Below, one piece after another: positions 44,385-54,437 of a stretch of DNA of 64,000 bases. Position numbers and translations under genes: made by a program. The DNA lies in NCBI GenBank assembly GCA_001897475.1, contig MKSY01000030.1:1-64000 (forward strand). The letters are read 5' to 3'. The notes beneath the pieces were generated by a model. That model made no database searches. It was not told where the DNA came from and was given only the letters and a program-made list of their open reading frames with translations. Position 1 is the stretch's first letter. Every line of letters begins with the position of its first letter. The DNA is from Alphaproteobacteria bacterium 43-37. GTDB taxonomy: Bacteria > Pseudomonadota > Alphaproteobacteria > 43-37.

Positions 44385-45810
44385 AGTAGCTGATTATTTG
44401 GTTCATAATTTAAAAACACTAAAAGATCATTTTCAATCCTTATTCCATATTCAAGAGGAAATAGATCAAGATTTAGATACAGAAGCACAACTATGGCGTT
44501 ATGCGTGGCCGGCTGTCCGAGTATGTTTGGTTATCATAGGGATAGGCGTTGGGTTTTTTATAATTTGGGGTGGTCTTGCTCCTCTTGATAGCGCAGCTGT
44601 TGCTCAAGGTAAAATAATTCTTAGTCAGAATCACAAGGTCATTCAACATTTAGAAGGTGGAATTATTAAAGAAATTTTAGTTCAAGATGGAGACCATGCT
44701 GAAAAAGGGCAGTCTCTTATTATTTTGGATGATACAGAGACTAGGTCACACCTCAACATAGTTTTGGCGAAAGCTAGATATTACCTTGCTAATGAAAAAA
44801 GAATTCTTGCCGAGCAAGAGGAAAATATTGCTCTTATTTCCCCAGATAACGATCTGTTAAAGGCTGGTGATCCAGATGTTGAGCAGATTCTTGAGAGCCA
44901 AAAGATCGTCTTTCGATCGAATCACAAACTCCTACAAGGGAAAGCATCTGTTTTTGAAAAGCGTATCGCCCAATATCAGCAGAACATTTTAGCATATGAG
45001 GCAACTTTAGAGGCTCTTGAAACAACAAAACAGGCTCAACAAGAAATTTTATCCGCTCATGAAGCGCTTATGAAGAAAGGTGTGGTACCGAAGCTGCATG
45101 TTTTAGAACGTAAAAATGCCTATTTTCAGACTATTGGGAAAATTAAAGAAACCAGAGCTCTGATCGTTCAGGAAAAGGAAAAAATCATTGAACAAGAAGA
45201 GTTAAAAGTTAATACAAAAAAAGAAACTTTATCCAAGTTAGCTGAAGAGTTTAAACAAAACCACCTTGTGCTTATGACTCAGTTGCAAGAATATCAAAAT
45301 ATTCAAGATATCCTTGCAAGAAAAATTATTAGATCAAGCACTGCGGGTGTAATTAACTCACTATCGTATCATACGATTGGAGGTATTATCCCTCCTAATG
45401 GAAGGATTCTAGAAATCATTCCAGAAAACGACCGACTCTTGGTTGAAGCGATGGTCGATGCAAAAGATATAGATAGTATTGAAATTGGTTCTATGGTCAA
45501 AATACAACTCGAGGCGTTTAAGAACTTTATTGTCCCAAGAGTATCAGGAAAAATCATTTACCTTTCGGGAGATCGCATTGAAGCGGCATCATCTCCTATG
45601 TCAATACAAGATAGCATAGAACTGTCAAGGCCCTCATATTTAGTAAGAGTTGAAATTGATCAAAAATGCTTAGAGAATATCAATGCTCGCGTCAAACTTT
45701 ATCCGGGTATGCCTGCTACTGTTTTTATCATTAAAGGATCGCGAACTTTTCTTCAGTATTTGATAAGTCCTCTGCTGGATAGTTTTCATCGATCATTCAA
45801 AGAAACTTAG
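44377..45810 (+). CDS. HlyD-family periplasmic adaptor of a type I secretion system
   Basis: One N-terminal membrane helix (about 48-68) anchors the protein. A lipoyl-like half (VIQHLEGGIIKEILVQDGDH) comes next, then a long coiled coil (about 125-310) and the second half with RSSTAGVINSLS and PGMPATVFI. The 477-residue length is typical. An outer-membrane TolC partner is not in the window and would be supplied by the host. Confidence 0.9.
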   Translation: MCKVADYLVHNLKTLKDHFQSLFHIQEEIDQDLDTEAQLWRYAWPAVRVCLVIIGIGVGFFIIWGGLAPLDSAAVAQGKIILSQNHKVIQHLEGGIIKEILVQDGDHAEKGQSLIILDDTETRSHLNIVLAKARYYLANEKRILAEQEENIALISPDNDLLKAGDPDVEQILESQKIVFRSNHKLLQGKASVFEKRIAQYQQNILAYEATLEALETTKQAQQEILSAHEALMKKGVVPKLHVLERKNAYFQTIGKIKETRALIVQEKEKIIEQEELKVNTKKETLSKLAEEFKQNHLVLMTQLQEYQNIQDILARKIIRSSTAGVINSLSYHTIGGIIPPNGRILEIIPENDRLLVEAMVDAKDIDSIEIGSMVKIQLEAFKNFIVPRVSGKIIYLSGDRIEAASSPMSIQDSIELSRPSYLVRVEIDQKCLENINARVKLYPGMPATVFIIKGSRTFLQYLISPLLDSFHRSFKET

Positions 45811-45859
45811 TCTTTAGATTAGTTAGAAAAGAAAACCTCTGGATTACGTAAAGGTCTAA

Positions 45860-47521
45860 TTAAACTATTGATATCCATTGAAGGCCGCAATTGTTACTTT
45901 TCCCAATCGCACTCTGCCTAAACCTCTCTAACTCTACCTCAAGCAGCTTTTCTTTATGCTCCTGTTCATTCCTTTCCGTATCTTTGGCCATTTGATCGAC
46001 CCAGTAGCTAACGGCCATGGCAACTGCCTCTAAGCGGTCATCATGGGCCAGTGCGCCCCTGTCTTTCGTAATGCGGGTCATTTGGTAAAACAACTTGTGG
46101 GTAGCCTCAGGTGTGGATTCAAAATCCTGCCTAATGAGTCTTTTGTCAATGATGAGGCGATGCTGGTTCATGACCGGTTCAAGCGTGTCAATGATTCGCC
46201 GTTCCTTTTGCGTGCTGTGGCGGATTTCTTCCACGGTGGTGTTGTGATGTTTATGCAAAATAGGTTTGAACAGCTGAGTGAACATCCCATCCCCAAAGTT
46301 GGATTCAATCTGGATGAGATTTACCTGTTGCTCTTTGGCTATCTTGGCTAAGGCTTCAATTGTTTCTTGGCTGTACCCTCCCTTAAGTCCTCCACTGGCT
46401 GTAAGGAATAAATATCCCTTGAGCATCTTGACCACAGCATACCCTGTTTCATCTTGGCCACGGCCCGATGGATCAATGGTCATAATGGAGCCTGTGTAAG
46501 AATCCCATTCGTCTGAGATATAGAGTGGCGCATAAAACCTATCCGCATAAAGCCCCATGGTTGGAAGATCAAGAAGCGCTTTATCATAAGATGAACACCA
46601 AGCGACTTTGACTGGGGCAATATCAGAGTTGACATCCATCACGATAAGGTCAGATAGTTTCAGCGGATATTTGTTGGCATCACTTAAGGAAGTGTCCAAC
46701 ATAAACTGCAGTGCAAAGCCAGTTTTGCCATAAACCACTTCACGCTCTGTGAGCTCAAGATCACTAAACCGTTTAAGGTCAGTCGGCGTGAGTTCAGGTG
46801 TACTTTCCATGAGCTTTTTAACATATGGAGCCAGCCTATTGCCATAAGATGATAGTTTATCGTTAGCTGGTGTTCGGGCTGGCCAAAGTCTTGTGGTGTA
46901 ACCACTCTCCTCCAGATGATGATAAATGCTCATTTCGGTCTGAGGCGTTCCTAGAAAGATAATTCTGCCCCCTGGCTTAATCACCGCTTCAAACTCTTTG
47001 ATGGTGGTAAGGAGTTTTTCACGCATCATAGGGGTTTGGGAGTTATTCAACACTTCAACGTCATCAGCAATGACGATATCTGCTCGGCTTCCTGTGATCT
47101 GGCCTGTAATGCCAATGCTTTTAACCGAAGGCGCTTGGGAGGCTTTCGCAGGCCCCACATCAAAGGCAATGTTGGCATCACGCTGATTATCTCTGGGACG
47201 GATAGAGTAAAGAACGGGAAGCTCGTAGATCAACCTACGCGTGAAGGTGGAAAAATCATCAGCTCTCTGCTTGCTGGCCGAGACCACAAGGATGTTGAGT
47301 TGAGGGTTGCGAAGCAGGCTCCAACAGACAAAGGCAGAGGTGATCCAGGATTTACCAACACCACGGAAGGCTTCAATCACACACCGCCTAGGCCCATGCT
47401 GAAGGAAGTGGGCTATGTCATGCTGAATGGGCGTGGGTGATGATAAATGAAGGTGCTCCCAAACCAGGCAGAGGAACTGCCGGAAGTCTGTGAGAATTGG
47501 GTGAAGTTTGTTGTTTTCCAT
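45860..47521 (-). CDS. terminase large subunit (T7 gp19-like)
   Basis: The packaging motor of 553 residues has an ATPase domain with Walker A FRGVGKSWIT and Walker B IVIADDVEV. A nuclease domain follows with IMTIDPSGRGQDETGYAVV and later acidic residues. It is the last gene of the virion module and faces the plus-strand secretion block (about 50 bases between the stops). Confidence 0.92.
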   Translation of the reverse strand: MENNKLHPILTDFRQFLCLVWEHLHLSSPTPIQHDIAHFLQHGPRRCVIEAFRGVGKSWITSAFVCWSLLRNPQLNILVVSASKQRADDFSTFTRRLIYELPVLYSIRPRDNQRDANIAFDVGPAKASQAPSVKSIGITGQITGSRADIVIADDVEVLNNSQTPMMREKLLTTIKEFEAVIKPGGRIIFLGTPQTEMSIYHHLEESGYTTRLWPARTPANDKLSSYGNRLAPYVKKLMESTPELTPTDLKRFSDLELTEREVVYGKTGFALQFMLDTSLSDANKYPLKLSDLIVMDVNSDIAPVKVAWCSSYDKALLDLPTMGLYADRFYAPLYISDEWDSYTGSIMTIDPSGRGQDETGYAVVKMLKGYLFLTASGGLKGGYSQETIEALAKIAKEQQVNLIQIESNFGDGMFTQLFKPILHKHHNTTVEEIRHSTQKERRIIDTLEPVMNQHRLIIDKRLIRQDFESTPEATHKLFYQMTRITKDRGALAHDDRLEAVAMAVSYWVDQMAKDTERNEQEHKEKLLEVELERFRQSAIGKSNNCGLQWISIV

Positions 47522-47544
47522 GACATTGCCTCTTTCATTACTCT

Positions 47545-47760
47545 TTAGTGCGCATCATCCAGATCATAGGACTGGATATTGTCGAACAGTGCACTCATGT
47601 GTGAGCCTGGGGTTGGAAGGCTTTCGATGCCGTTATCTTTGAGAAACTGCCGGGCAACACTCAAGAGGGCTGGCGTTGAATCACCTTCTTTAATACGCTC
47701 CAATAACACGAGTGTTAACTGCTCATGGAGCTTTTCGAGGATTGATCGTTGTGAGCTCAT
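47545..47760 (-). CDS. terminase small subunit (T7 gp18-like)
   Basis: The 71-residue protein lies 23 bases ahead of terL. A helical N-terminus and the phrase LSVARQFLKDNGIESLPTPG fit small terminases of T7-like phages, which recognise the packaging site. It is shorter than T7 gp18 (about 89 residues). It overlaps the next upstream gene by 4 bases. Confidence 0.7.
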   Translation of the reverse strand: MSSQRSILEKLHEQLTLVLLERIKEGDSTPALLSVARQFLKDNGIESLPTPGSHMSALFDNIQSYDLDDAH

Positions 47761-48023
47761 GGCTGCTCCTCCCTTCTCATTCGGATTTCATGGGGCTCTT
47801 CACTATATTTTATCTGAATATGCTTGATCACCAAGGACGCAATAATGGAGCAAAGGGCTAAAGCTCCCGCCAAATAGGCTTGGGCTCTCTCCAGTTTGCT
47901 TAGACGTTTGTCATGGGTTTTGATGTCCTCATTCGTGTCTGATTGGCTAGATAAGAGAGAGTCAACTTTTCCCTCCAGCCTTCCGAGCAGCAGCAAGATT
48001 TTGTTTGTGGTGGGTTCTGTCAT
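47757..48023 (-). CDS. small membrane protein, XhlA/spanin-like, of the phage
   Basis: The 88 residues form a helical N-terminus with a short coiled coil (about 10-45), one membrane helix (AYLAGALALCSIIASLVI) and a charged tail. This is the pattern of hemolysin XhlA or Rz-like lysis proteins. In T7 the comparable place next to terS holds the holin and spanin genes. Function is inferred. Confidence 0.5.
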   Translation of the reverse strand: MTEPTTNKILLLLGRLEGKVDSLLSSQSDTNEDIKTHDKRLSKLERAQAYLAGALALCSIIASLVIKHIQIKYSEEPHEIRMRREEQP

Positions 48024-48038
48024 TCTATTGACCTTTCA

Positions 48039-49805
48039 TTAAGGCTGTGGTGTTTGGGTAACTGACGGTGGTGTGATTGATGGCAGAGGTTCCTGTGTTG
48101 GCGCAACAGATGGGGCCGGCTCTTGTGGGGTTAAAGTTGTTGTTGGCATGGGAGTTGGCGAAGGTGTCTGTGTGGGTTCGGTTGCAGGAGCAGGAGTTGG
48201 TATACTAGATGGGCTAGGCTGTTGGGCCTGGCCTTCCGGCTGCGACGGGTTTTCAAGCTCAGTGAACACATCATTTAAAAGTGTGCTTTTAATGCTCTCA
48301 GCATACTCAGACAGCTCCAGCTTGATTTTAGCTATTGTCTCATTGTGAGCCGTCGCCAACTCTGCTCGGTGAAGCTTGACCTCAGCTTCAAGCTGCTGCT
48401 TGAGGGTTTGAGACTCTCTCAAAGTTTGAGTGACAGCTTCTTCCCGTGCTTTGATAGCACCCAAAACTTCAAACATTTCCTTATGCTTTTGCTGGTAATC
48501 GGCCTTAAACTCCTCAAACATTTTGGACAAGAGCTGCTTGTAGGCGTCAATTTCTTTTGACTTAGCTTCCATTGCTACCTTGGATTGATCGGTATGATCC
48601 TGACAGGTACGCAAGAGTTCCCGGTGCCGACCAGTAAGTTCAGCAATTTCCGCAATGGAATCGAGCCTCGTTTTGATAATACTATCTTGAGCAGCTTTGA
48701 GGTTAGTGGACAGGTCAGCCTCACATTTGGCTGTCATAGCTTTTGCTTGATCAATGGTAGCTTTGGCTTCTTGCTGAAGTGCTGCCAGTGTCTTTACCGA
48801 CTCTAGTGACAAGGCCTCTTTAGCTTGTTTAGCTTCAGCAGCCTCTGTTTTGCTTTGCTCATGAAGCGCTTGGGTTTTGGCCAACAGTTCTTCTAAGCTG
48901 GCTTGCTTTTGGGCGGCAACATCTTTGAGTTGTTTTTCTTGGGCTTCAATAGCTGCCAAAGCTTTTTGTTTATGTGATTCAATATTCTCAAATGTGCCTT
49001 TGACTTTTGATTCTATGGAATCAGATGCACTCTTAACTTTCATCTCCAAATTATCGGACGCAACTTTGGCCCCCGATTCATAGGTCGATGCCCTGGCCTG
49101 CAATTGCTCCAACAAAGCTTTCGCTTGCCCGGCATGCATATGGGCATCAGAAACCGCCTTAATACCCGTTTGAGTAAAGCGATCTTCAATGGCTTGAATC
49201 TGTTTGGATTTGTCCTCAATCTTGGAGAGCAGGTCATAAACCTTGCCTTCGACTGATTGAACAGAAGCTTGGACAGCTTTGCTCACTTCTTGATGAGCTT
49301 TCACCTGAGCGCCAATAGAATCAGCGGTTTTGGTAAACTGATCCTGCTTTTCTCTAAATATAGTATTCACAAACCCTTTGGTAGCAGCATCACTCTCATC
49401 TACCGGAGTGGCCAGACTCGTGATCCGACTCCCCCGCAAAGAACAGATACCATCTGCTGGCACGAGTGCCTTTTCAAAGCTTTCTTCGAGCTCTTGAAGT
49501 TTAAGCAAGGACTGTTGAGCATTTTTGGATAAGGCCTCATTGTTGATCGCTCCGGCTTGAAACTTTTGAGCTAAATCCTGGATGGAAGTTTTACGGCTCA
49601 CAGTTACTTTACTGCCCGCCTTGGGAATGAAGTTCAATTTGATGGAATTGTTGTGAGAAAGATATTCACCCTGAATGGGCTTGCCATCGGGTGGAACGTC
49701 TCCTGTTAGGCTAATTTTTAAATCTTGCTGTGAAATGAATGGAAACGGCACTTGGAAGACGTCTGTCTTTCCGTCAGCCGTATAGGTTACATAGCTCATT
49801 GCCAT
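48039..49805 (-). CDS. tail fibre protein with T7 gp17-like N-terminus
   Basis: Residues 1-155 resemble the gp17 N-terminal domain that docks to the tail: MSYVTYTADGKTDVFQVPFP and the collar-like RITSLATPVDESDAATKGFV. Residues 160-500 are a long coiled coil rich in Ala, Glu, Lys and Gln. The last 70 residues are Pro/Thr/Gln-rich (PTPAPATEPTQTPSPTP). No globular receptor-binding or depolymerase domain follows, which is unusual for a fibre. Confidence 0.75.
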   Translation of the reverse strand: MAMSYVTYTADGKTDVFQVPFPFISQQDLKISLTGDVPPDGKPIQGEYLSHNNSIKLNFIPKAGSKVTVSRKTSIQDLAQKFQAGAINNEALSKNAQQSLLKLQELEESFEKALVPADGICSLRGSRITSLATPVDESDAATKGFVNTIFREKQDQFTKTADSIGAQVKAHQEVSKAVQASVQSVEGKVYDLLSKIEDKSKQIQAIEDRFTQTGIKAVSDAHMHAGQAKALLEQLQARASTYESGAKVASDNLEMKVKSASDSIESKVKGTFENIESHKQKALAAIEAQEKQLKDVAAQKQASLEELLAKTQALHEQSKTEAAEAKQAKEALSLESVKTLAALQQEAKATIDQAKAMTAKCEADLSTNLKAAQDSIIKTRLDSIAEIAELTGRHRELLRTCQDHTDQSKVAMEAKSKEIDAYKQLLSKMFEEFKADYQQKHKEMFEVLGAIKAREEAVTQTLRESQTLKQQLEAEVKLHRAELATAHNETIAKIKLELSEYAESIKSTLLNDVFTELENPSQPEGQAQQPSPSSIPTPAPATEPTQTPSPTPMPTTTLTPQEPAPSVAPTQEPLPSITPPSVTQTPQP

Positions 49806-49878
49806 GGGTTTTGACTCCTTGGGTTAAAAAAGAGGAATGAAAGATTCTAAAATGGTATTGTTGGTTAAAAAGCTTGAT

Positions 49879-50583
49879 TTATTTGTGTGAACCACCCGAG
49901 CGGCTTTCCACCCGGCTCAGTGAACCACTTAAAGCGCTGATTTGCCCTTTTAAGGTTTCAACCTCAGATTGAAGGGAATGCACAGACTGCTGCAAGGAGT
50001 TCACTTCGCCCCAACGCTGATTGGCTACACTGACTGCATGATTGGCCACTCCTTCAATGCGGGAGGCATCATATTGAAGTTTGCCTGTGCCTTCTTGAAT
50101 CAGCTGATGGATCGATTGGCGGAAGGAGGACATTTCATGCGATATTTCTGCCTTTAGCTTTTGGCAGGTTTCAAACGTATGCATGGTTTTGGTATGGAGC
50201 TTGTCCATTTGGGCTAAAAGCTCAATACTGTGGGTTTTGAAGTCTTTGAGAATGGGTTCAATGTCCGACTGGATTGACTGTTTGAGCTGATCGATTTGAA
50301 TGGTGGTTGAAGGTTGTTCTGTCGATCGTTGCTGATGATGAGGCTTTGTGTTTGCGTGTTTTTCCTCATCACTTACCTTTGATAAGCAAGATGCACACAC
50401 AATTTTAATGCGGGAGCCCAAGGCTGGCGCTCCCAAAAGCTTGATAGTGTGGTTATGGTCAATCTTTTCAAATGGCAGCAGACTGTCATCCACATAGACA
50501 GTGAACACATCCTCTGCCTCATAGGCAAAACCGATAGGGTACAGAAGCTGCACCCCATCGGCCGTGAAGGTAATGGTTTTCAT
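49879..50583 (-). CDS. second, short fibre-like protein with gp17-type N-terminus
   Basis: The N-terminal 70 residues (ITFTADGVQLLYPIGFAYEA and YVDDSLLPFEKIDHNHTIKL) repeat the strand pattern of the fibre docking domain in the neighbouring gene. A coiled-coil region makes up the rest (about 90-225). It could be a spacer fibre or an adaptor, since T7 has only one gp17. Confidence 0.55.
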   Translation of the reverse strand: MKTITFTADGVQLLYPIGFAYEAEDVFTVYVDDSLLPFEKIDHNHTIKLLGAPALGSRIKIVCASCLSKVSDEEKHANTKPHHQQRSTEQPSTTIQIDQLKQSIQSDIEPILKDFKTHSIELLAQMDKLHTKTMHTFETCQKLKAEISHEMSSFRQSIHQLIQEGTGKLQYDASRIEGVANHAVSVANQRWGEVNSLQQSVHSLQSEVETLKGQISALSGSLSRVESRSGGSHK

Positions 50584-50589
50584 GGCAAA

Positions 50590-53500
50590 TTAATTTCCTC
50601 TGATCTTCTTTTTGCGCTGCTCCAAAACCTTTGCATTCAGCTCTGGGTATTGTTCCAGCAGTTTGGCTTGACCGAGTTTGCGGTAAAGCTGTATCACGCT
50701 TTTAATGGCATGCTGCTTGTGGCCTTCCACATTCTCATCCCCTTCGGGCATTTGCTTATAGCTGGCTGAAGACATGATGGTGCTCAGCACTTTTTTCAAG
50801 TCCATATTAGGACTTGGCTTAGCGCAAAGCTTGATGTAATCATGATGCTCCTCTGATGACAGGGAAATGCCTTCGATCTCATCCATCGGAGGCATTCCTG
50901 ACATTTTGAGCCGAAACATTTCTTCCGCTACTGGGTTTTTGGTGTTCTTGGATGTGGCAATACCTTTGAGCAACCCTTGGCCAAGAGGGCTTGGGTAAGT
51001 CACCTCTTCTCCAAACAGGTTGAGCCTTGCTGGCAGTTCCTTTGAATATCCAGGCAACTGGCTTTTGTAAAAAGATATGAGTGATTCTAAATCCTCAAAG
51101 GGGTTTTTGGGCGTTAACCTTTGGACTGAGTCTACATCCTTGCGATGTTGTTTGATCACATTAGGAACTAAGCTAGAAAGATAGTTTGCCGCAAATCGTT
51201 GGCCATAACGATTTCCATCACTTAACGCGTTAAGCAGATTGGTAAGGCCCACCAAGTAACCCCTCGTATTTATGTTTTGCGAAATGGCAATAAGGGACGC
51301 TGTGGCCAAATTCTCTTTTTCAGCGTCTGGCAGTTCGTGGAAGATATGGTGCAAGTCAGCCGCTAAGCCAAAGAACATGCCAAAGGGATCAAGTCGGCTG
51401 AACTGCACATATTTGGTTGTTCCATCATCTTGCTGAAGTGCAAAGGAGTATGGCAATCTTCCAGTGTTTCGAAGAGCTTCACCTTTGCCTTTAGGAACAC
51501 CACCAGTAATCACACCATCTTCAGCCAGAGAAAAAGCCGTCGCCCATAAAATCCATCCTCCAAACAGTTTGCCTAAAGCTCGGCTTTGCACCATTGGATC
51601 AGAAGAAGTTAGCTCCTGCCGATATTGCTTGGAGAGAAGATTCAGACCAGGCGTCCTATGATGCGCAAACTTAAGGATATTTGCCGGCGTGCGGATAAAG
51701 GGAATGATGAACCTTAAACCAGGATGTTTATAAGCCATTTGGTTTAATGTGTGGGATAATGTTGCTTCTGCTAATGGTGTGGTAAAACTGACCTCGTCTG
51801 CAAAGGCAAGCGCCTTTTCATGAAGGTTGCCGTACTGTTTGGGGTTTGCAAGAATTGTCTCGTAAAGTCCTTGAGCTTCCTGGCCCATTTGGCTAGACAG
51901 CTTAACTTCACGTGCGGCCAAAGCTCGGATCGATGATCGGTAGTTGATGATCTTAAAGAACTCATCTTCTGCCAAGAGAAACCGCCCAGGAAGGTTGATG
52001 GCCTTACCCAGATAATCCAGTCCATGGATCATCGATGAGCGAATCGCTTCAGCATAGTTGTTTTCCTCTATTGCTTTCATGATCGATTCTGTGGGATTCG
52101 ATCCCAAGGGTCGTAACCCAAACCTCTCGGCACTAATGGCTTTGGGCCGGCTAACATCATTGATGCCATGCTGGTTGATGAGGTTACGATCGGCCATAAA
52201 GGCTTTGGTGGCTCCTTGCAGTGGGTTGGCGTGAGTGAATGTTTCATCCGCATGACGGCTTGAACCTAAAGCCGTCCATCTCACAATATCCTTCAAACTG
52301 TCGAAGATGCCGCGAGTGAGATACGTGCCCTCTAGAAGCAAATCCTTATCGGCCATAATAAGCCCTGCCGTAAACCGCTCCAGTGGTTGCCAAAGAGTGT
52401 GAGCCGCTGTGGACATTATGTTGACGGCATGGGTTGATGGGCCTGATAAGACGCTGTTCATAAAGTATTCCAACACAGCGTCCCTGGCCTTCTCATAGAA
52501 TGAGGGTTTAACCAGTTTTGCGAGCTCCTCATTGGAAGGGCAGGATGCAAACGCTTTGGCTAAAGCCCTGATGTTGGTGACACCCCCTTGCGCTTCAAAG
52601 ATTTCGGTCAACTGTTTTTCGGATAGCTCTTTGCCATAAAGAGGCATTTTGAGAGTATTCAGTGACCTGGCTATGTTGGACTTAATCCCTTGGTACATTT
52701 TAAGGGTTTCACCTGTCAGGGTTTTAAGCCTAACAAAGTTGGCTATCTGCTCGGCTCCAGCTTCCCCAAGATCAATCTTGACCGCTTCACGACGCAAGGT
52801 TTCAAAAAGGCTTTGCAGGTAAATGCCTGAAGCCCTTAGCTGCGAGTCCATCAGTTTGGAGCTATTGAACAAAGTGTTCAGTGATGATGTGACATTCTCA
52901 GGGCTAGAGCCAATAATACTGGCAATCTTGTTGGTATCGGCCCAGGTTCTGGTATTCCCAGTTACGCTGTTAATGCTGTCCGCAAGGACGTCTTGGAGGG
53001 TTTTCATGACTTTGAGGGTATCGTCTGATGATGCAATATTGGCAAAGTTAATGCCACGCCCAATGACCCGGCTTGCCGTTTCTTCATCAAAGTTTTGTAA
53101 AGCTTCTTGAAAAGCCTGCACTTGATGGGTTTGCAGAGATAACAAAGTCTCCCCTGAATCAGCTGTAACATTGTGGGTTACAGGTGTGGATTCGACACTG
53201 AGCGTCGGGGCACCGAGTGCCTTGGCACTAAGTGCCTCTTGGTCAAGGTTTGCGGATACTTTAGCTTCAGTAGCAGCCTGTCGTTTAAGTTTATCAGCAT
53301 CAATTGCTTGTTTGAGAGACTCTGGCCAATGGTCTTGCTCACCTTTAAGGAACAAACTTTCCAAATCCTGTTTGGCAGCTTCGGGTAAGTCAGCCCAACC
53401 TTTCGACTGCAAGATGCTCACCCAGCGCTCTGAGGCTTTAGTCATAAAGATAGAAGAGGTGCCAGGAGTCATCACCTCACCATTATGCTGCTCGGTTAGT

Positions 53501-54393
53501 TCCCTTAAAGCAGCAAAATGATCCGAATGACTAGCAGAACCAGCCGTTTCCAAAATGGTTTTGTGGATCAAAGCTTCATCGTGATGATGTCCTGACCAGT
53601 AGCTTAAGTCACTAGCGGCCTGCAAAATGCTAGTATCAGGCTCATAAGCCTCACCAGTACTTGAAGTCACTCTTTCCTTATGGGTTTTGAGCCAACGCAT
53701 CTTTTGCACCAGCTTGATGATGCCTGATGTGAGCCCACCTAAAGCAAGTCCCTCAACGCCACGCTTGAGGCGCGCTTCAACCTCACCATCCAGTTTGTCA
53801 GCCTTAAGCGCCTCAAAGATGGGTTTAGTCAATTCCGGTCCATGATCAGCCACCAGGTTGCACAGCCGCTCTTCATAAGGATCAAAAGCCACACTATCGG
53901 CAATAAACCCAGCCCCCGCAGCTAAAGCGCCTGGCGCTTTTTGCGCCGCACGTGATAAAACATTTAAGGCTTTCATGCCTTTCAGGGCCCAGGTGAATGG
54001 CAAAGCAAACTGCGCCACATCCGAGACCAGATTGCCAGTTACCGTTTGTGGCGCGTTCACATTGGGAAGGTGGGGAAGCGCAAATTCAAACTCAGGTGCC
54101 AATAAATGCACTGGGTTTTCAACCACAGGTTTTAAGGCGTGTTCCAATGTGGTGATCGTCTGATTAACGCCTTCCACCATCCCATGCACAGGGGCTTTAA
54201 ACACTTCTGACGAGAAGGTAAAGTCACTCATATCATTTAAAGCACGGCTAACAATGCCTTGCTCCTGCTCTTCGACTTCAAGCCTGCGGATGAATGCATC
54301 CGGTACTTTGAGTTTCTGTGATTCTAAGTCAGGAGATGGTGTTAAATCTTGAGGTTCATAAGCTTGAGGAAGGGCGAGTGTGTTGGGTTCCAT
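50590..54393 (-). CDS. large internal virion protein (T7 gp16-like position and size)
   Basis: The protein of 1267 residues matches T7 gp16 (1318) in size and order. ATG at 54393 has GGAG eight bases upstream; a TTG at 54405 is the frame opening. The sequence is helical throughout, with hydrophobic stretches around 950-1000. T7 gp16 forms the DNA-ejection channel and carries a transglycosylase; I see no clear lytic transglycosylase motif at this N-terminus. The separate lysozyme gene just upstream may supply a wall-cutting activity, though it is more likely for lysis. Confidence 0.7.
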   Translation of the reverse strand: MEPNTLALPQAYEPQDLTPSPDLESQKLKVPDAFIRRLEVEEQEQGIVSRALNDMSDFTFSSEVFKAPVHGMVEGVNQTITTLEHALKPVVENPVHLLAPEFEFALPHLPNVNAPQTVTGNLVSDVAQFALPFTWALKGMKALNVLSRAAQKAPGALAAGAGFIADSVAFDPYEERLCNLVADHGPELTKPIFEALKADKLDGEVEARLKRGVEGLALGGLTSGIIKLVQKMRWLKTHKERVTSSTGEAYEPDTSILQAASDLSYWSGHHHDEALIHKTILETAGSASHSDHFAALRELTEQHNGEVMTPGTSSIFMTKASERWVSILQSKGWADLPEAAKQDLESLFLKGEQDHWPESLKQAIDADKLKRQAATEAKVSANLDQEALSAKALGAPTLSVESTPVTHNVTADSGETLLSLQTHQVQAFQEALQNFDEETASRVIGRGINFANIASSDDTLKVMKTLQDVLADSINSVTGNTRTWADTNKIASIIGSSPENVTSSLNTLFNSSKLMDSQLRASGIYLQSLFETLRREAVKIDLGEAGAEQIANFVRLKTLTGETLKMYQGIKSNIARSLNTLKMPLYGKELSEKQLTEIFEAQGGVTNIRALAKAFASCPSNEELAKLVKPSFYEKARDAVLEYFMNSVLSGPSTHAVNIMSTAAHTLWQPLERFTAGLIMADKDLLLEGTYLTRGIFDSLKDIVRWTALGSSRHADETFTHANPLQGATKAFMADRNLINQHGINDVSRPKAISAERFGLRPLGSNPTESIMKAIEENNYAEAIRSSMIHGLDYLGKAINLPGRFLLAEDEFFKIINYRSSIRALAAREVKLSSQMGQEAQGLYETILANPKQYGNLHEKALAFADEVSFTTPLAEATLSHTLNQMAYKHPGLRFIIPFIRTPANILKFAHHRTPGLNLLSKQYRQELTSSDPMVQSRALGKLFGGWILWATAFSLAEDGVITGGVPKGKGEALRNTGRLPYSFALQQDDGTTKYVQFSRLDPFGMFFGLAADLHHIFHELPDAEKENLATASLIAISQNINTRGYLVGLTNLLNALSDGNRYGQRFAANYLSSLVPNVIKQHRKDVDSVQRLTPKNPFEDLESLISFYKSQLPGYSKELPARLNLFGEEVTYPSPLGQGLLKGIATSKNTKNPVAEEMFRLKMSGMPPMDEIEGISLSSEEHHDYIKLCAKPSPNMDLKKVLSTIMSSASYKQMPEGDENVEGHKQHAIKSVIQLYRKLGQAKLLEQYPELNAKVLEQRKKKIRGN

Positions 54394-54437
54394 CGGTGGC
54401 TCCAATAAAATAAAGAAAATGTAAAAAGGATATGGGC

